Part shown: positions 54,727 to 64,000 of the stretch, one piece after another
How positions within the stretch are numbered: the stretch's first letter is position 1
How the letters are laid out: the number at the start of each line of letters is the position of its first letter
Assembly (NCBI GenBank): GCA_016704485.1
Contig: JADJAA010000001.1
Coordinates: 1 to 64,000 of the forward strand
Length of the DNA stretch: 64,000 bases
Source: Flavobacteriales bacterium
GTDB lineage: Bacteria > Bacteroidota > Bacteroidia > Flavobacteriales_F > PHOS-HE28
Direction of reading: 5' to 3'
Made by a program: the position numbers and the translations under genes
Notes under the pieces: model-generated
Told to the model about the DNA's origin: nothing
Databases searched by the model: none
Seen by the model: the letters and a program-made list of their open reading frames with translations, nothing else

Positions 54727-56058
54727 ATGTCAATGAAACGAGGTATATTCTATACGTTCTTGACACAAGCACCTACCCTGCTTCTATACTTCGTTTCCAG
54801 CACGCTCATGACCCGCATGCTGGGCGATGTGGGGCGAGGCGAGTATGCCCTTTTGACAAATGACAGCGCATTGCTCGCCATGCTGCTTAGTTTGAATCTG
54901 GCTTTCGGTGTTGGTTATTTTACGGCGAAGAACCCAGGTGACATTCGCTCATTGGTAGGGGTTGCCGCATCCTTGGTATTGCTTAACGGGATCCTTGTAC
55001 CGTTCCTACTTTTCTGTGCTTCCGGAATTGGGACACTCAGCGAGCTTTTCATGCCTAACGGTCGCACGCATTGGGCGTACTATGGATTCCTGTACCTCAC
55101 CGTGATCTCCAGCTTGGTCAATGGGGCCATGGCTGCCGTACTGCTGGGTCTGAAAAAATTCAAAGTACTGAATGGCATGAGCATTCTCAATGCTTCTTCG
55201 AATATGATCGGATTCTCCGCCCTTTACTTGTTCAGAGAACATTTGGAACCGGAGGATGTGCTGCCAATGGTTCTGATGGTGGCTGCCGCTACAATGGCAT
55301 TACAGAGCATTGTCTGGTGTACCGTTTATGGTTTTATCGTAAAGATCATGCCCAAGCCCATCTGGACCTGGTCCATAATAGGACCCGTGCTCGCGTTCTC
55401 CATGGTAGGGCATTCAAGCAATTTGGTGAACTTGATCAACTACCGTTTCGATGTTTGGGTAGTGGATCACTATTGGGGGGCTTCTCAACTCGGTCTATAC
55501 GCTGTAGCCGTCGGTGTCGGTCAACTGCTCTTCTATATTCCCGAACCTTTTACACGGGTCGTTCAACCCTATTTGTTCGGTCAAGTAAAAGATGAAATGC
55601 TTGAGCGCTACAAAGTAGTAGCTCGGCTTAATTTCACCTCCGTGCTGGTCATTTCAATAATGCTGGCCTTGATCGCGCAATGGCTGATCCCCTTCCTTTT
55701 CGGAGACGTATTCTCCAGCAGCGTACTGGCCTTATGGTTGCTTCTCCCAGGGATAGTATTCAGTAGTGCGTTCAAACTTTTAGCTTCTTTGGTGATCAAC
55801 GCGAATATGCAGCGGTATAATCTGTTAGCCACTGGTGTGGGGGCCGTATTCACCATCGTTCTTGGCCTTTTAGTGATTCCCGTCCATGGAATTGCCGGAG
55901 CTGCTATCGTGAGCACGTTCTCATATTTAATGACCTTGACGGTAGTTGTGCTTGTCATACGATTCCGCCTGAAGATCGCCGTGCACGATCTATTCTTTCT
56001 TCGTTTATCCGACCTTGCATATTTCAGGGATCTTAGTTCATGGAAAAGAACAACATAG
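54727..56058 (+). CDS. Oligosaccharide flippase, Wzx-like
   Basis: A 443-residue polytopic membrane protein of the MATE/MVF flippase superfamily, with about 12 to 14 hydrophobic spans and no large soluble domain (LFYFVSSTLMTRMLGDVGRGEYA near the N-terminus; FLLVSGV-type spans further on). ATG 54727 puts the first span at the N-terminus. It should turn lipid-linked sugar repeat units across the inner membrane. It overlaps the next gene by 19 bases. Confidence 0.85.
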   Translation: MSMKRGIFYTFLTQAPTLLLYFVSSTLMTRMLGDVGRGEYALLTNDSALLAMLLSLNLAFGVGYFTAKNPGDIRSLVGVAASLVLLNGILVPFLLFCASGIGTLSELFMPNGRTHWAYYGFLYLTVISSLVNGAMAAVLLGLKKFKVLNGMSILNASSNMIGFSALYLFREHLEPEDVLPMVLMVAAATMALQSIVWCTVYGFIVKIMPKPIWTWSIIGPVLAFSMVGHSSNLVNLINYRFDVWVVDHYWGASQLGLYAVAVGVGQLLFYIPEPFTRVVQPYLFGQVKDEMLERYKVVARLNFTSVLVISIMLALIAQWLIPFLFGDVFSSSVLALWLLLPGIVFSSAFKLLASLVINANMQRYNLLATGVGAVFTIVLGLLVIPVHGIAGAAIVSTFSYLMTLTVVVLVIRFRLKIAVHDLFFLRLSDLAYFRDLSSWKRTT

Positions 56059-56747
56059 CAGACTACTACGACCAGTATGTCGATCGCCAAGTGCGCGCAG
56101 GCGTTAATGAGCGGCACTTCAGCATTCGCGACCTCGTGGTCAAGAACGCTCCGCAACAGGATATCCGGATCCTGGAAATGGGTTGTGGCATTGGCACGGT
56201 TACCGGCTTACTTGCCACCGCATACCCGCACGGTTCAATTCTCGCCATGGACATGAGCCCGGCCAGCATTGAACATGCAATAGCCACCTTCGCCAAGGTG
56301 CCCAATGTCCGGTTCGTCACGGGAGATGTTGTAGAAACACCGATCAGTGGTCAATTCGGCCTGATCGTTCTTCCGGATATCCTCGAACATATTCCACTGG
56401 ATCTTCACCTGAAATTATTCAAACGATTCACCAATTTGCTCAAAGAAGGAGGACGAGTGATCATTCATTCACCTGACCCCTTCTACTCCGATTGGGTCCG
56501 GACCAACAGGCCGGAACTTATGCAAGTTGTAGACCTTGCTTTGCACTTTCCGCAATTGATAACCACAGTGCATGACGCCGGCCTCACCGTACTTTCACTT
56601 GAACGTTATTCGATCTGGTCTGACATGCCGGACTATTTTTCCCTCGTACTCGTCCCCGCACCCGTGGCTCATGCGTACAAAGAAGTCCCTCGCCCTGAAC
56701 CAACGTGGTTCGATCGGCTAAGCAGTGCGTTCAAACGCCAACGGTGA
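56040..56747 (+). CDS. SAM-dependent methyltransferase
   Basis: A 235-residue class I methyltransferase with ILEMGCGIGTVTGLL, SILAMDMSPASIEHA, VRFVTGDVVETPI and LIVLPDILEHI. The target is unknown; cluster position points to a sugar or glycan modification. Its first 19 bases lie within the flippase gene. Confidence 0.85.
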   Translation: MEKNNIADYYDQYVDRQVRAGVNERHFSIRDLVVKNAPQQDIRILEMGCGIGTVTGLLATAYPHGSILAMDMSPASIEHAIATFAKVPNVRFVTGDVVETPISGQFGLIVLPDILEHIPLDLHLKLFKRFTNLLKEGGRVIIHSPDPFYSDWVRTNRPELMQVVDLALHFPQLITTVHDAGLTVLSLERYSIWSDMPDYFSLVLVPAPVAHAYKEVPRPEPTWFDRLSSAFKRQR

Positions 56748-56755
56748 ACATTGTT

Positions 56756-57955
56756 ATGGATCAGACCCAAGGCATCGCTCATCAACACGTTCTCTGTGTT
56801 GTCGCTTGGTGGCCCGAAGGGAATAGTGTCGCTGGTACATTCATCAAGGAACACATTATTGCCGTTGCCCACAGTTGCACTGTGGAGGTGGTACATGTAC
56901 ACTTGGTGAAGGGGAATAGACCATGGCCCTCTCGGGAAATACGAACCAGCAATGCTGATGGTATCAGGGTACATTCCATCACCATCCGAACACCCATCCG
57001 AAGGTTCGGATCTTTTGAATACTTGGTCCGGAAAGCTTATACGGAACTTGCCAAAGAACTCCATTCCGAACGTCCTTTCGACCTCATGCATATTCATGTA
57101 AGGAACGAGATCACCGAGCATGCTTTGCCTATTGCCGAAGCGCTTGATCTGCCGGTCGTTGTTACGGAACATGCTTCACATTATCACTTGGGAATACTTG
57201 ATCTGCCGGCGAAGCAACAACAAGCCGAACGCGCTTCGATCCTAAAATGGTTCAGCAACGATCGTATCGTTCGCGTTATGCCCGTTTCAAAGAACCTCGC
57301 TGGTATTCTCAAGAATGATTTCGGTGTGCGTGAAGAACGAATTGATGTTGTACCCAATATTGCCGCACCGGTCTTTATACCTGCCGGGAACCCACCCAAA
57401 AAGCCCTTTCGCATTATGCTTGGTGCACTTTGGCGGCCACCAAAGGACCCGGACCTTTTCATCGATGCACTTGCATCAATTCCGTCATCCATACTACAGG
57501 ACACGATCATTGATTGGACGGGATATGGTCCTTTCATGGAGCGTATCCAGGCTCGGTGCACTAAACTCATTCCCAATTTGGACATTCGTTTCCCGGGTTT
57601 GCTCACCAAAGCACAAATGGCTGAGCATATGCAGACGGCGCATCTGTTCGTACTCCCAACAACCACGGAGAATCTACCCTGTGTGATACTGGAAAGCCTT
57701 TGTTGCGGAACGCCTGTACTTTCCATGAATATCAATGGTATCCCGGAAATGGTGAACGACTCAAACGGTATCTTGATCCCGCCTCGTGATGTACAAGCTA
57801 TGGCCGATGCGCTTGTCAAAATACTGAAGGAGCCACTTCTGTTCAATCGGGATGCGATAGCCAAAGCGGCATTGGAACGGTTCGCTCAAGAGCCAGTGCG
57901 GAACAGGATATTGTTGAATTACCGTATCGCAACCTCGAAACAAGAATCCAGTTGA
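56756..57955 (+). CDS. GT4-type glycosyltransferase
   Basis: A 399-residue GT-B enzyme. The N-terminal domain has CVVAWWPEGNSVAGTFIKEHI and DLMHIHVRNE; the C-terminal domain has RIMLGALWRPPKDPDLFIDAL, IDWTGYGP, and the nucleotide-sugar block FVLPTTTENLPCVILESLCCG with the E-x7-E spacing typical of GT4. GTG 56744, overlapping the previous stop, is an alternative start. It should add one sugar to a surface glycan; donor and acceptor cannot be told. Confidence 0.87.
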   Translation: MDQTQGIAHQHVLCVVAWWPEGNSVAGTFIKEHIIAVAHSCTVEVVHVHLVKGNRPWPSREIRTSNADGIRVHSITIRTPIRRFGSFEYLVRKAYTELAKELHSERPFDLMHIHVRNEITEHALPIAEALDLPVVVTEHASHYHLGILDLPAKQQQAERASILKWFSNDRIVRVMPVSKNLAGILKNDFGVREERIDVVPNIAAPVFIPAGNPPKKPFRIMLGALWRPPKDPDLFIDALASIPSSILQDTIIDWTGYGPFMERIQARCTKLIPNLDIRFPGLLTKAQMAEHMQTAHLFVLPTTTENLPCVILESLCCGTPVLSMNINGIPEMVNDSNGILIPPRDVQAMADALVKILKEPLLFNRDAIAKAALERFAQEPVRNRILLNYRIATSKQESS

Positions 57956-58006
57956 ACCCATTTATCCATGTGAGAGATCAACAGATGAGGAATATGACCA
58001 CTTGAA

Positions 58007-59137
58007 ATGCACGTCCTGCACACATTCGCCAACAACGACCATGTCCCCTATTTGACGTGGTTCACGGATCGTGCCGTGCAGGAAGGAGATCCGACCTACA
58101 CCTTCTTGATCATGTACCCGGAACGGCCAGGGATCATGGACGAGATGCAGGCGAAAGGGTTCAAGTGTGAATGGATACGGTATAGGGATTCGCATCGCAA
58201 ACTGGACATGCTGATGGCGCTGCCACGGCTCTGGCGATACATGCGAAAATATCGTCCGGACATTGTGCATTGCAATTTATTCGATGATTCCGTTCCGGGG
58301 TTGATCGCAGCAAAGCTCGCTGGTGTAAAGGTCCGTGTGATCACGAAACAGGACACTGGATATCACTACCTACATGCTCCACATTGGATGGCAGTGGACC
58401 GATTCAATTCGCGAATGGCCACGCATGTTCTCGCTATTTCCAACGAAAGCAAACGGTTCCTGATCCACAAGGAAGGAACTCCTGAACACAAGATCACGCT
58501 GGTACACAACGGTATTCCTTCTGAACAGTTCACGAGGCAGGACCCTGTTGTAATGGACCGACTAAAACAACGCTTCGGCACCGCGAACAAGGGCCCCATC
58601 ATTGGAACCGTTGCCCGTTTCATTGAATGGAAAGGATATAAACTGATCCTAGCAGCAGCTATGGAGCTCGTGAAAGAACATCCGGATGCACTTTTTCTAT
58701 TGTGCGGCAGCGGAGCAGAAGAACCTGAGATCCGCACGATGATCGAAGAATCTGGGCTGAAGAATAATGTGGTACTTACGGGTTGGATCGATCGCTCCGA
58801 AATGGCATCGTTCTATGGCCTTTTGGATGTTTACTTTCATGCAGCCATTCTGGAGCCGTTCGGATTGGTCTATCCAGAGGCAATGATGAATTCCGTTCCC
58901 GTTGTTAGTACGTTCACCGGCGCTGCCGCAGACGCAATAGAGGATGGAAAAAATGGTATTCTGGTTACCGAAAGAACAGGCAAGGCACTGGCCGAAGGAG
59001 TTGAACGATTGTTAAGGTCCGACCACAGGTCCATTGGAATTGCCGGAAGGAAAACAGCTTTGGCGATGTATTCATTCGATGTGATGTGGCAAGGCACCGT
59101 AGACCTGTATCGCAACGCCCTGAAACCTGTTGAATGA
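58007..59137 (+). CDS. GT4-type glycosyltransferase
   Basis: A 376-residue GT-B enzyme. The N-terminal domain has DIVHCNLFDDSVPGLIAAKL and VITKQDTGYHY; the C-terminal domain has IIGTVARFIEWKGYKLIL, FLLCGSGAEEPEI and the donor site LEPFGLVYPEAMMNSVPVV. It is probably another surface-glycan enzyme. It overlaps the next gene by ATGA. Confidence 0.9.
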   Translation: MHVLHTFANNDHVPYLTWFTDRAVQEGDPTYTFLIMYPERPGIMDEMQAKGFKCEWIRYRDSHRKLDMLMALPRLWRYMRKYRPDIVHCNLFDDSVPGLIAAKLAGVKVRVITKQDTGYHYLHAPHWMAVDRFNSRMATHVLAISNESKRFLIHKEGTPEHKITLVHNGIPSEQFTRQDPVVMDRLKQRFGTANKGPIIGTVARFIEWKGYKLILAAAMELVKEHPDALFLLCGSGAEEPEIRTMIEESGLKNNVVLTGWIDRSEMASFYGLLDVYFHAAILEPFGLVYPEAMMNSVPVVSTFTGAAADAIEDGKNGILVTERTGKALAEGVERLLRSDHRSIGIAGRKTALAMYSFDVMWQGTVDLYRNALKPVE

Positions 59138-60021
59138 CCATGCCGCTCGTGTCAGTCATAATTCCGGCATACAATGCTGAACGTTGGATAGACTCCACCC
59201 TTCGATCGACATTGGAACAATCGATCCATGACATCGAAGTGATCCTTGTCGACGACGGATCCAGTGATGGAACAACGCGAATTGCCAGTGGGATCAATGA
59301 TCCTCGCTTGAGGATCATCAAGCAGCCCAACCAGGGTGTTAGTAGCGCACGGAACACGGGTATCGAACATGCGAAAGGGACCTATTTCCGCTTCCTTGAT
59401 GCGGATGACCTGATGCTACCCAATGACATCGAGGTTAAGATCGCAACGCTGAATGAACGGAACGTTGACTGGGTTTTCAGCGATGCACTGATCTGCAATG
59501 CCGATTCTGAATTGACCGGTGAAACTCTGAAGGGCACTGATGGTGATGTTGCCAAGACCATCCTATTGGGCCTTGATCCGGCAGTACCAACTGCAGCGAG
59601 CAATCTACTTGCTCACAGGCGTTGTTTCGATGCTGGCGTCCGGTTCGATACCGACCTTTCCAACGCCGCCGACCAGGGCATTGCTTTAACACTGGCCCGA
59701 TCTTTCTCCTATGCTCATGTGCAACAAGGCCTTTTTCTGTACCGCGTCCATTCGACAAGTATGAGCAGAAATCTTGTGCTCTACCAGAATGATCATTTAC
59801 GTTTATTGAACAAGGCCCATAAGACAGATCCAAGTGCAGGATCGGCATTCTGGAATGTTGTAATGGCAAATGCCTACTGGGCCATTGGCGGCAGCTGGTG
59901 GGTGAACGGAAAAAACAGGGTCAAGGCAATTCCATGGCTCATCCGCGCATGGTTGAAGAAGCCTGGTATCGTTCTCAGATCCAAACATAAGGCCATGACC
60001 AGACGAATGGCCTTGGAGTAG
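59134..60021 (+). CDS. GT2 family glycosyltransferase
   Basis: A 295-residue GT-A enzyme: VSVIIPAYNAERWIDSTL, IEVILVDDGSSDGT, GVSSARNTGIEHAKG and the metal-binding DAD in YFRFLDADDLM. It transfers a sugar from an NDP-sugar. Start ATG 59134 overlaps the previous stop; ATG 59140 is equally possible. It ends four bases before the stop of the convergent methyltransferase. Confidence 0.92.
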   Translation: MTMPLVSVIIPAYNAERWIDSTLRSTLEQSIHDIEVILVDDGSSDGTTRIASGINDPRLRIIKQPNQGVSSARNTGIEHAKGTYFRFLDADDLMLPNDIEVKIATLNERNVDWVFSDALICNADSELTGETLKGTDGDVAKTILLGLDPAVPTAASNLLAHRRCFDAGVRFDTDLSNAADQGIALTLARSFSYAHVQQGLFLYRVHSTSMSRNLVLYQNDHLRLLNKAHKTDPSAGSAFWNVVMANAYWAIGGSWWVNGKNRVKAIPWLIRAWLKKPGIVLRSKHKAMTRRMALE

Positions 60022-60024
60022 CAC

Positions 60025-60741
60025 TTATCTTATTACGCTACACCAAAGACGTTGCACTCCGAAACGGTATTCGCTCTCTTCCACTTTGATACCAATTTTC
60101 GACAACATGGTCAGTAGCTCCATTCGATCGAATTCAGATACGTGGTCGTCATCCGTGTAGATCAATGCCATGCCAAGGTCTTGCCGGTAGTGGTTCAGGT
60201 AGGTCTTGTCAAAATCAGGTAGCTCGATATAGATATGATCGAAATACTGCTTGAAATCCGACAGGAACTGTTCGGGGGAATCCAAGTGCTCAAGAATATG
60301 GGAGAGGATAAGCACATCGAACTTCATGGAATTGCCTTGGAGGTACGTCATGGCATCCATGTGCAGGAAAGTCAGGTTGGGGCCAGTATAGGAACGCTTT
60401 GCAAACTCGATCGCCGCACTGTCATGGTCAACACCAACGACTGTCTTCGCCTTTGTTGCAACCATTGCTGTAATGTGTCCTTGATGACAACCAATGTCCA
60501 ATACCACATGTTCAGCGCGTATTCGATGCAACAGGAATTCTTTCGCGAATCGCCGGAACGGATGATCCTTGGTCTCGTAGAACTTGAAGGAAGACTCCAT
60601 TGCCAACCGATCAAAGATCCACTCCAGATCCAAGAAGAGCTTCATTTTTCGCTTTGTGCTCATTGGAAGCAGCTTCTGCAACCGATAAATGAGCGACAGC
60701 AGAACGTGTTTCGGCTTTTTACGCGGTGTGGTAATTCCCAT
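60025..60741 (-). CDS. SAM-dependent methyltransferase
   Basis: A 238-residue class I methyltransferase with VVLDIGCHQGHITAMV, VVGVDHDSAAIEFA and FDVLILSHILEHLDSPEQFL. The N-terminal 60 residues are basic (PRKKPKHVLLSLIYRLQK). The target is unknown; it lies at the turn of the polysaccharide locus from plus to minus strand. Confidence 0.85.
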   Translation of the reverse strand: MGITTPRKKPKHVLLSLIYRLQKLLPMSTKRKMKLFLDLEWIFDRLAMESSFKFYETKDHPFRRFAKEFLLHRIRAEHVVLDIGCHQGHITAMVATKAKTVVGVDHDSAAIEFAKRSYTGPNLTFLHMDAMTYLQGNSMKFDVLILSHILEHLDSPEQFLSDFKQYFDHIYIELPDFDKTYLNHYRQDLGMALIYTDDDHVSEFDRMELLTMLSKIGIKVEESEYRFGVQRLWCSVIR

Positions 60742-60850
60742 TTTCCAATTTCAAGCTATCAACGATCGAGCATATTCATGAACGGTGAAATTTAGTAAAA
60801 TTCAAAAATTGATCGATATCGAACCGATGGACTCAAGGTGATCCGCCCCT

Positions 60851-61885
60851 CTATTGTGCAATATGTTGCTCCCAGGCCCATGCCGAGCGCATCATTTCCT
60901 CCAGATCGCGTTCCGCAACCCAACCCAGTTCTCTTTCCGACCTGGTCGTATCGGAATAGATCGCAGCTACGTCACCATCGCGTCTAGGTCCTACGGTATA
61001 ATTCAATTTCAGGCCACTGATCTTCTCGAATGCCGCGATCGTTTCCAATACGCTTACTCCGTTGCCCGTACCCAAATTGAAGACCGAATACCTTTCCGTT
61101 GCGCTCATTCTCGCACAATACTCCATCGCCAGCACGTGCGCAGATGCTATGTCGGAAACATGAACGTAATCCCGTATGCATGAGCCGTCCACCGTATCGT
61201 AGTCATTGCCATGTACGGTCAATAATGGGATCTTACCACTCGCCGTGCGGGTGATCACAGGCACCAAACTGCTTGGGGGATTTATCGGCGCTTCTCCAAT
61301 GGTTCCGGATGCATGTGCTCCGACCGGATTGAAATAACGCAACGCGATGGATCGTAGCAGAGGATTCACCCGCGTGAAGTCCTGCACGATCCGCTCGCCG
61401 ATCTGTTTCGTGTAACCGTAGGGTGATTCAGCAGGTCCCAGCGGTGTGGATTCGCTGACCGGAAGATCAGCGATGTTGCCGTAGACCGAACAGGATGAGG
61501 AAAATATGAAACTTCCTATTCCATGGGCCACACAACCTTCAAGAATATTCAGCAATGAGGCTATGTTGTTATGATAATACTTATTCGGATCGGCCATTGA
61601 CTCCGGAACCGATTTGAACGCCGCAAAATGGATCACGCCATGTACGCCTCGCTCTTTCGCAAGGACTTCGTCCAGTGCAGCACGATCACACAGGTCGACC
61701 GCATGGTTCCTAACGCGTTTACCGATGATCCGCTCGATCCGATCGAAGGTCGCTGGATCCGAGTTCGCAAAATGATCGATCGAAACGACCTCTCCATCCC
61801 ATTTCTCCAACAGTTCAATGATCGTGTGTGACCCAATGTAACCTGCTCCCCCGGTGACCAGTATCTTCCTCTTACTTTTCTCCAT
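60851..61885 (-). CDS. galE: UDP-glucose 4-epimerase
   Basis: A 344-residue extended short-chain dehydrogenase from ATG 61885 (MEKSKRKILVTGG), overlapping the preceding gene by 14 bases. Motifs: LVTGGAGYIGSHT for NAD, FSSSCSVYG with the active Ser, the YGYTK Tyr-x3-Lys pair and RYFNPVGAH. It interconverts UDP-glucose and UDP-galactose for the glycan precursors. GlcNAc-type 4-epimerases are the alternative. Confidence 0.92.
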   Translation of the reverse strand: MEKSKRKILVTGGAGYIGSHTIIELLEKWDGEVVSIDHFANSDPATFDRIERIIGKRVRNHAVDLCDRAALDEVLAKERGVHGVIHFAAFKSVPESMADPNKYYHNNIASLLNILEGCVAHGIGSFIFSSSCSVYGNIADLPVSESTPLGPAESPYGYTKQIGERIVQDFTRVNPLLRSIALRYFNPVGAHASGTIGEAPINPPSSLVPVITRTASGKIPLLTVHGNDYDTVDGSCIRDYVHVSDIASAHVLAMEYCARMSATERYSVFNLGTGNGVSVLETIAAFEKISGLKLNYTVGPRRDGDVAAIYSDTTRSERELGWVAERDLEEMMRSAWAWEQHIAQ

Positions 61886-63071
61886 AGACATCTTCATAGA
61901 TCGCCTTCGCGATATCAAAAGTGCGATACTTCTCTGCAACTGCTCGCACGGTCCTATAACGTTGATCCGGAGTATGGGTTGCCAGCAGGTGATCTATCGT
62001 TCTAAGCGCCTTCCGATAGCTCCGTTGGTCCAGACCTTCCAAAACGGCACCGATCCCCTTCGCCGCAATGATATCCGAATCATCCGAGATCCCAGCAGTT
62101 ATTATCACTGGTAATCCTAATGCCCAATACTCACCATCCTTTATCGGCGTGCAATACCTCTTGGTCGGAACGGGCCTGACCGGGGTCAATGCAACGTCGC
62201 CAAGGCCCATATATCTCGGAATATCCGCATGCGACACGAACTTGATCGTAAAGATCTCTTGCGGCAGCCCGACCTGTTCGATCCATGGCATCAACTCCTG
62301 CAACGTATGCCCTGTAAGTAGTAGCACCTGAACGCGTGTTCCCCAATGATCATAAGCCTCGCGCAGGAATTCGAATACTTCCTTATCCAAATAGATCCCT
62401 CCGAACTTGCCGGCATATACGATCACGAATTTTTCTTCTAGCCCCATAGAGCGCAATAATTCCGGGTCCTTGCGGTCCTTTGCGCTGAATTTTTTCAGGT
62501 CAACGCATGCTGGTTTGACATAAAACGGTTTATCCGTAATACCATACTTCTTCTTTGCATAATCCCGCATGCCCTCCGTGGCGGCTATGAGCACACTGGC
62601 CCGTTTGGATTGTAATCGTTCGAAGAGGAACAAGATCCGGAACGCAAAACCACCTGATGACCATGTTCCGTTCTCCACCATGGCTTCTGCATGTGGCTCA
62701 TAACTATCCAATACCAAACGGCGCCCGGTGATCTTGGATACCAAATACCCGATCATGCCAGCTGGTGTACACCACGCATGGATCGTTGTGATACTGGACC
62801 TGCGCACCACGCTGACCAATGAACGCACCAGTCCGATGATCATGAACGACCCACGAATTCCCAATGAATGATACGCGTACGGATGGTGAATAATTCCTGC
62901 CTCCTGCACTGGATCTTCATTTCCATCCTTTTCCAATGTTACAATGTGAATGGAGCTACCCTCCGGCATAACGCCCAGCATAATACGCAGGTAAGGCAAC
63001 GTATAGGTCTGGACCAAGGCATCGGCATATGACCAATACGTGATCACCAATACATGCTCCGGATCACGCAT
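61872..63071 (-). CDS. GT4-like glycosyltransferase
   Basis: A 399-residue GT-B protein from ATG 63071. It has TIHAWCTPAGMIGYLVSKI and VLDSYEPHAEAM in the N-terminal domain, and FVIVYAGKFGGIYLDKEVFEFL, then PIKDGEYWALGLPVIIT near the donor site. The donor Glu block is looser than in classic GT4. It lies between galE and the membrane protein, on the same strand. Confidence 0.82.
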   Translation of the reverse strand: MRDPEHVLVITYWSYADALVQTYTLPYLRIMLGVMPEGSSIHIVTLEKDGNEDPVQEAGIIHHPYAYHSLGIRGSFMIIGLVRSLVSVVRRSSITTIHAWCTPAGMIGYLVSKITGRRLVLDSYEPHAEAMVENGTWSSGGFAFRILFLFERLQSKRASVLIAATEGMRDYAKKKYGITDKPFYVKPACVDLKKFSAKDRKDPELLRSMGLEEKFVIVYAGKFGGIYLDKEVFEFLREAYDHWGTRVQVLLLTGHTLQELMPWIEQVGLPQEIFTIKFVSHADIPRYMGLGDVALTPVRPVPTKRYCTPIKDGEYWALGLPVIITAGISDDSDIIAAKGIGAVLEGLDQRSYRKALRTIDHLLATHTPDQRYRTVRAVAEKYRTFDIAKAIYEDVYGEK

Positions 63072-63113
63072 CAACGAAATCCGCTATTGTGTTCGTATAC
63101 GCTACACCTAATG

Positions 63114-64000
63114 TCATACCGTAGGTTTGAGCGAAGCGCCGGGTTTCGCGTAGGTGGTCTTGTGTCGTTTGCCTTGTATTCCTGCAAATTCATCAAGATG
63201 GGCCGATCCTCTTCGGAATTGACGAATATCAAAACGAAGTCCTTGATTTTCTCTTACCCGTTTCAATTGGCCCAAATATTTAATGAGGTACAATGCACTT
63301 ATGTAAAGCGGTATCAGCGGGATCTTGAAACGCACGAGCGCACCAAAATTCGGTGTGGTAACGCCAACAATGAAACCGAATAACAAGGCGAATGACATGG
63401 ACATCAAGATCAATGGATTCCCGATCATCGCGCGGAGCACGAATCCTGGCCCAACCTGCCATATGACCAATAGCGTGAGCCAAAGGACCCAAAGGTTCTC
63501 CAAGCCGCTCATGGCGACTACTACGCTCGAGGATTCCCATATGTACGGCCGGAAGAGTGCTGCGTTGGTGGCAACCGGAAATTTCGAGAATACCCCTGAC
63601 CATGTCCCGTCGAATTCGCCAATGTTGAATGAATTGGCTCCATACCAATCGACTTTAGCAAGGTCCATTTGTGTAACCTCGATGGTATTCAAAGCCTCGT
63701 CAAGCGCGAATTTATCCAAGCTATCCCCCAAGCTATCCAAGATCGATAAACACAGAGCACCAGTGCCGATCATTACTATTGGTACGACCACGAATTTGAC
63801 GAGTAGGTTCTTTATCTGTACGACCCTGAAATAGAACAACCATAGAACCATGACCGGGAACAAGGTCATGAAGATGTATGGTTTGATCAGGACCATGATC
63901 ATCGAACTCAACACCAGAATGATCACCCTGGATGTTATGTTCCTCTTTTTGAAGAATATCTCATCAATGGAATGAATGAACCAGAAAACAGCACTTATCG
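63114..64000 (-). CDS. Multi-span membrane protein, 5' end outside the window
   Basis: The frame stays open to the window edge on the minus strand (a start at 63926 would be internal), so the N-terminus lies beyond 64000. The visible part has about seven membrane spans (MVLWLFYFRVVQI, VVVPIVMIGTGALCL, LWVLWLTLLVIWQVGPG, ILMSMSFALLFGFIVGV) and a hydrophilic loop of about 70 residues with DWYGANSFNIGEFDG. The C-terminus is basic and hydrophilic. Position among glycosyltransferases fits a Wzy-like polymerase or O-antigen protein, but no motif proves it. Confidence 0.7.
   Translation of the reverse strand, partial: ISAVFWFIHSIDEIFFKKRNITSRVIILVLSSMIMVLIKPYIFMTLFPVMVLWLFYFRVVQIKNLLVKFVVVPIVMIGTGALCLSILDSLGDSLDKFALDEALNTIEVTQMDLAKVDWYGANSFNIGEFDGTWSGVFSKFPVATNAALFRPYIWESSSVVVAMSGLENLWVLWLTLLVIWQVGPGFVLRAMIGNPLILMSMSFALLFGFIVGVTTPNFGALVRFKIPLIPLYISALYLIKYLGQLKRVRENQGLRFDIRQFRRGSAHLDEFAGIQGKRHKTTYAKPGASLKPTV

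Overview
The window looks like a chromosomal segment of a Bacteroidota bacterium, most likely an environmental Flavobacteriales-type lineage. The signs are repeated type IX secretion (T9SS) C-terminal sorting domains of type A and type B, PorP/SprF, PKD-rich adhesin-like proteins, split AddA/AddB-like recombination nucleases, a futalosine-independent menaquinone cluster, and promoter-like TAnnTTTG elements. This assignment comes from gene families and not from any database search.

Layout. (1) 1-8.3 kb: three large Cys-rich secreted paralogues with type A sorting domains, two of them directly preceded by a small secreted paralogue. The first and third large genes are frameshifted. (2) 8.5-10.0 kb: a tandem duplication of a complete ~740-bp unit (leader, small secreted protein, terminator). 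(3) 10.0-12.8 kb: a broken LytTR response regulator and an ABC-F ATPase (Uup type). (4) 12.8-20.0 kb, minus strand: a three-gene T9SS operon encoding a giant PKD protein with a type B domain, a TPR/PD40 protein and PorP/SprF. (5) 20.2-24.7 kb: an SthA-like flavoprotein lacking the redox cysteines, then an overlapping lipoprotein operon mbnP-mauG-mauG on the minus strand. (6) 24.8-33.6 kb: addA-like, elaA-like GNAT and addB-like genes on the plus strand, separated by a minus-strand PKD surface protein. (7) 33.7-35.5 kb: a T9SS cargo gene, a structured intergenic region that may encode an SRP-like RNA, and an OmpR-family response regulator. (8) 35.6-43.2 kb: a tightly packed menaquinone operon menI-menF-menD-menB-menA-menC-menE plus a small membrane protein; menH is not present. 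(9) 43.2-51.0 kb: T9SS cargo, rluD, PASTA protein, ddl, rdgB and a membrane-anchored methyltransferase. (10) 51.4-64 kb: a surface polysaccharide locus with FkbM and other methyltransferases, several glycosyltransferases (one a tandem fusion of two related halves), a Wzx-like flippase, galE and a truncated multi-membrane-span protein at the window edge.

The most distinctive items are the MbnP/di-haem enzyme cassette, the small-plus-large secreted protein module at the left end, the cluster of seven apparent reading-frame breaks confined to the first 10.5 kb, the tandem-fused glycosyltransferase, and the structured intergenic RNA candidate. No IS element, CRISPR array, rRNA or convincing tRNA was seen.
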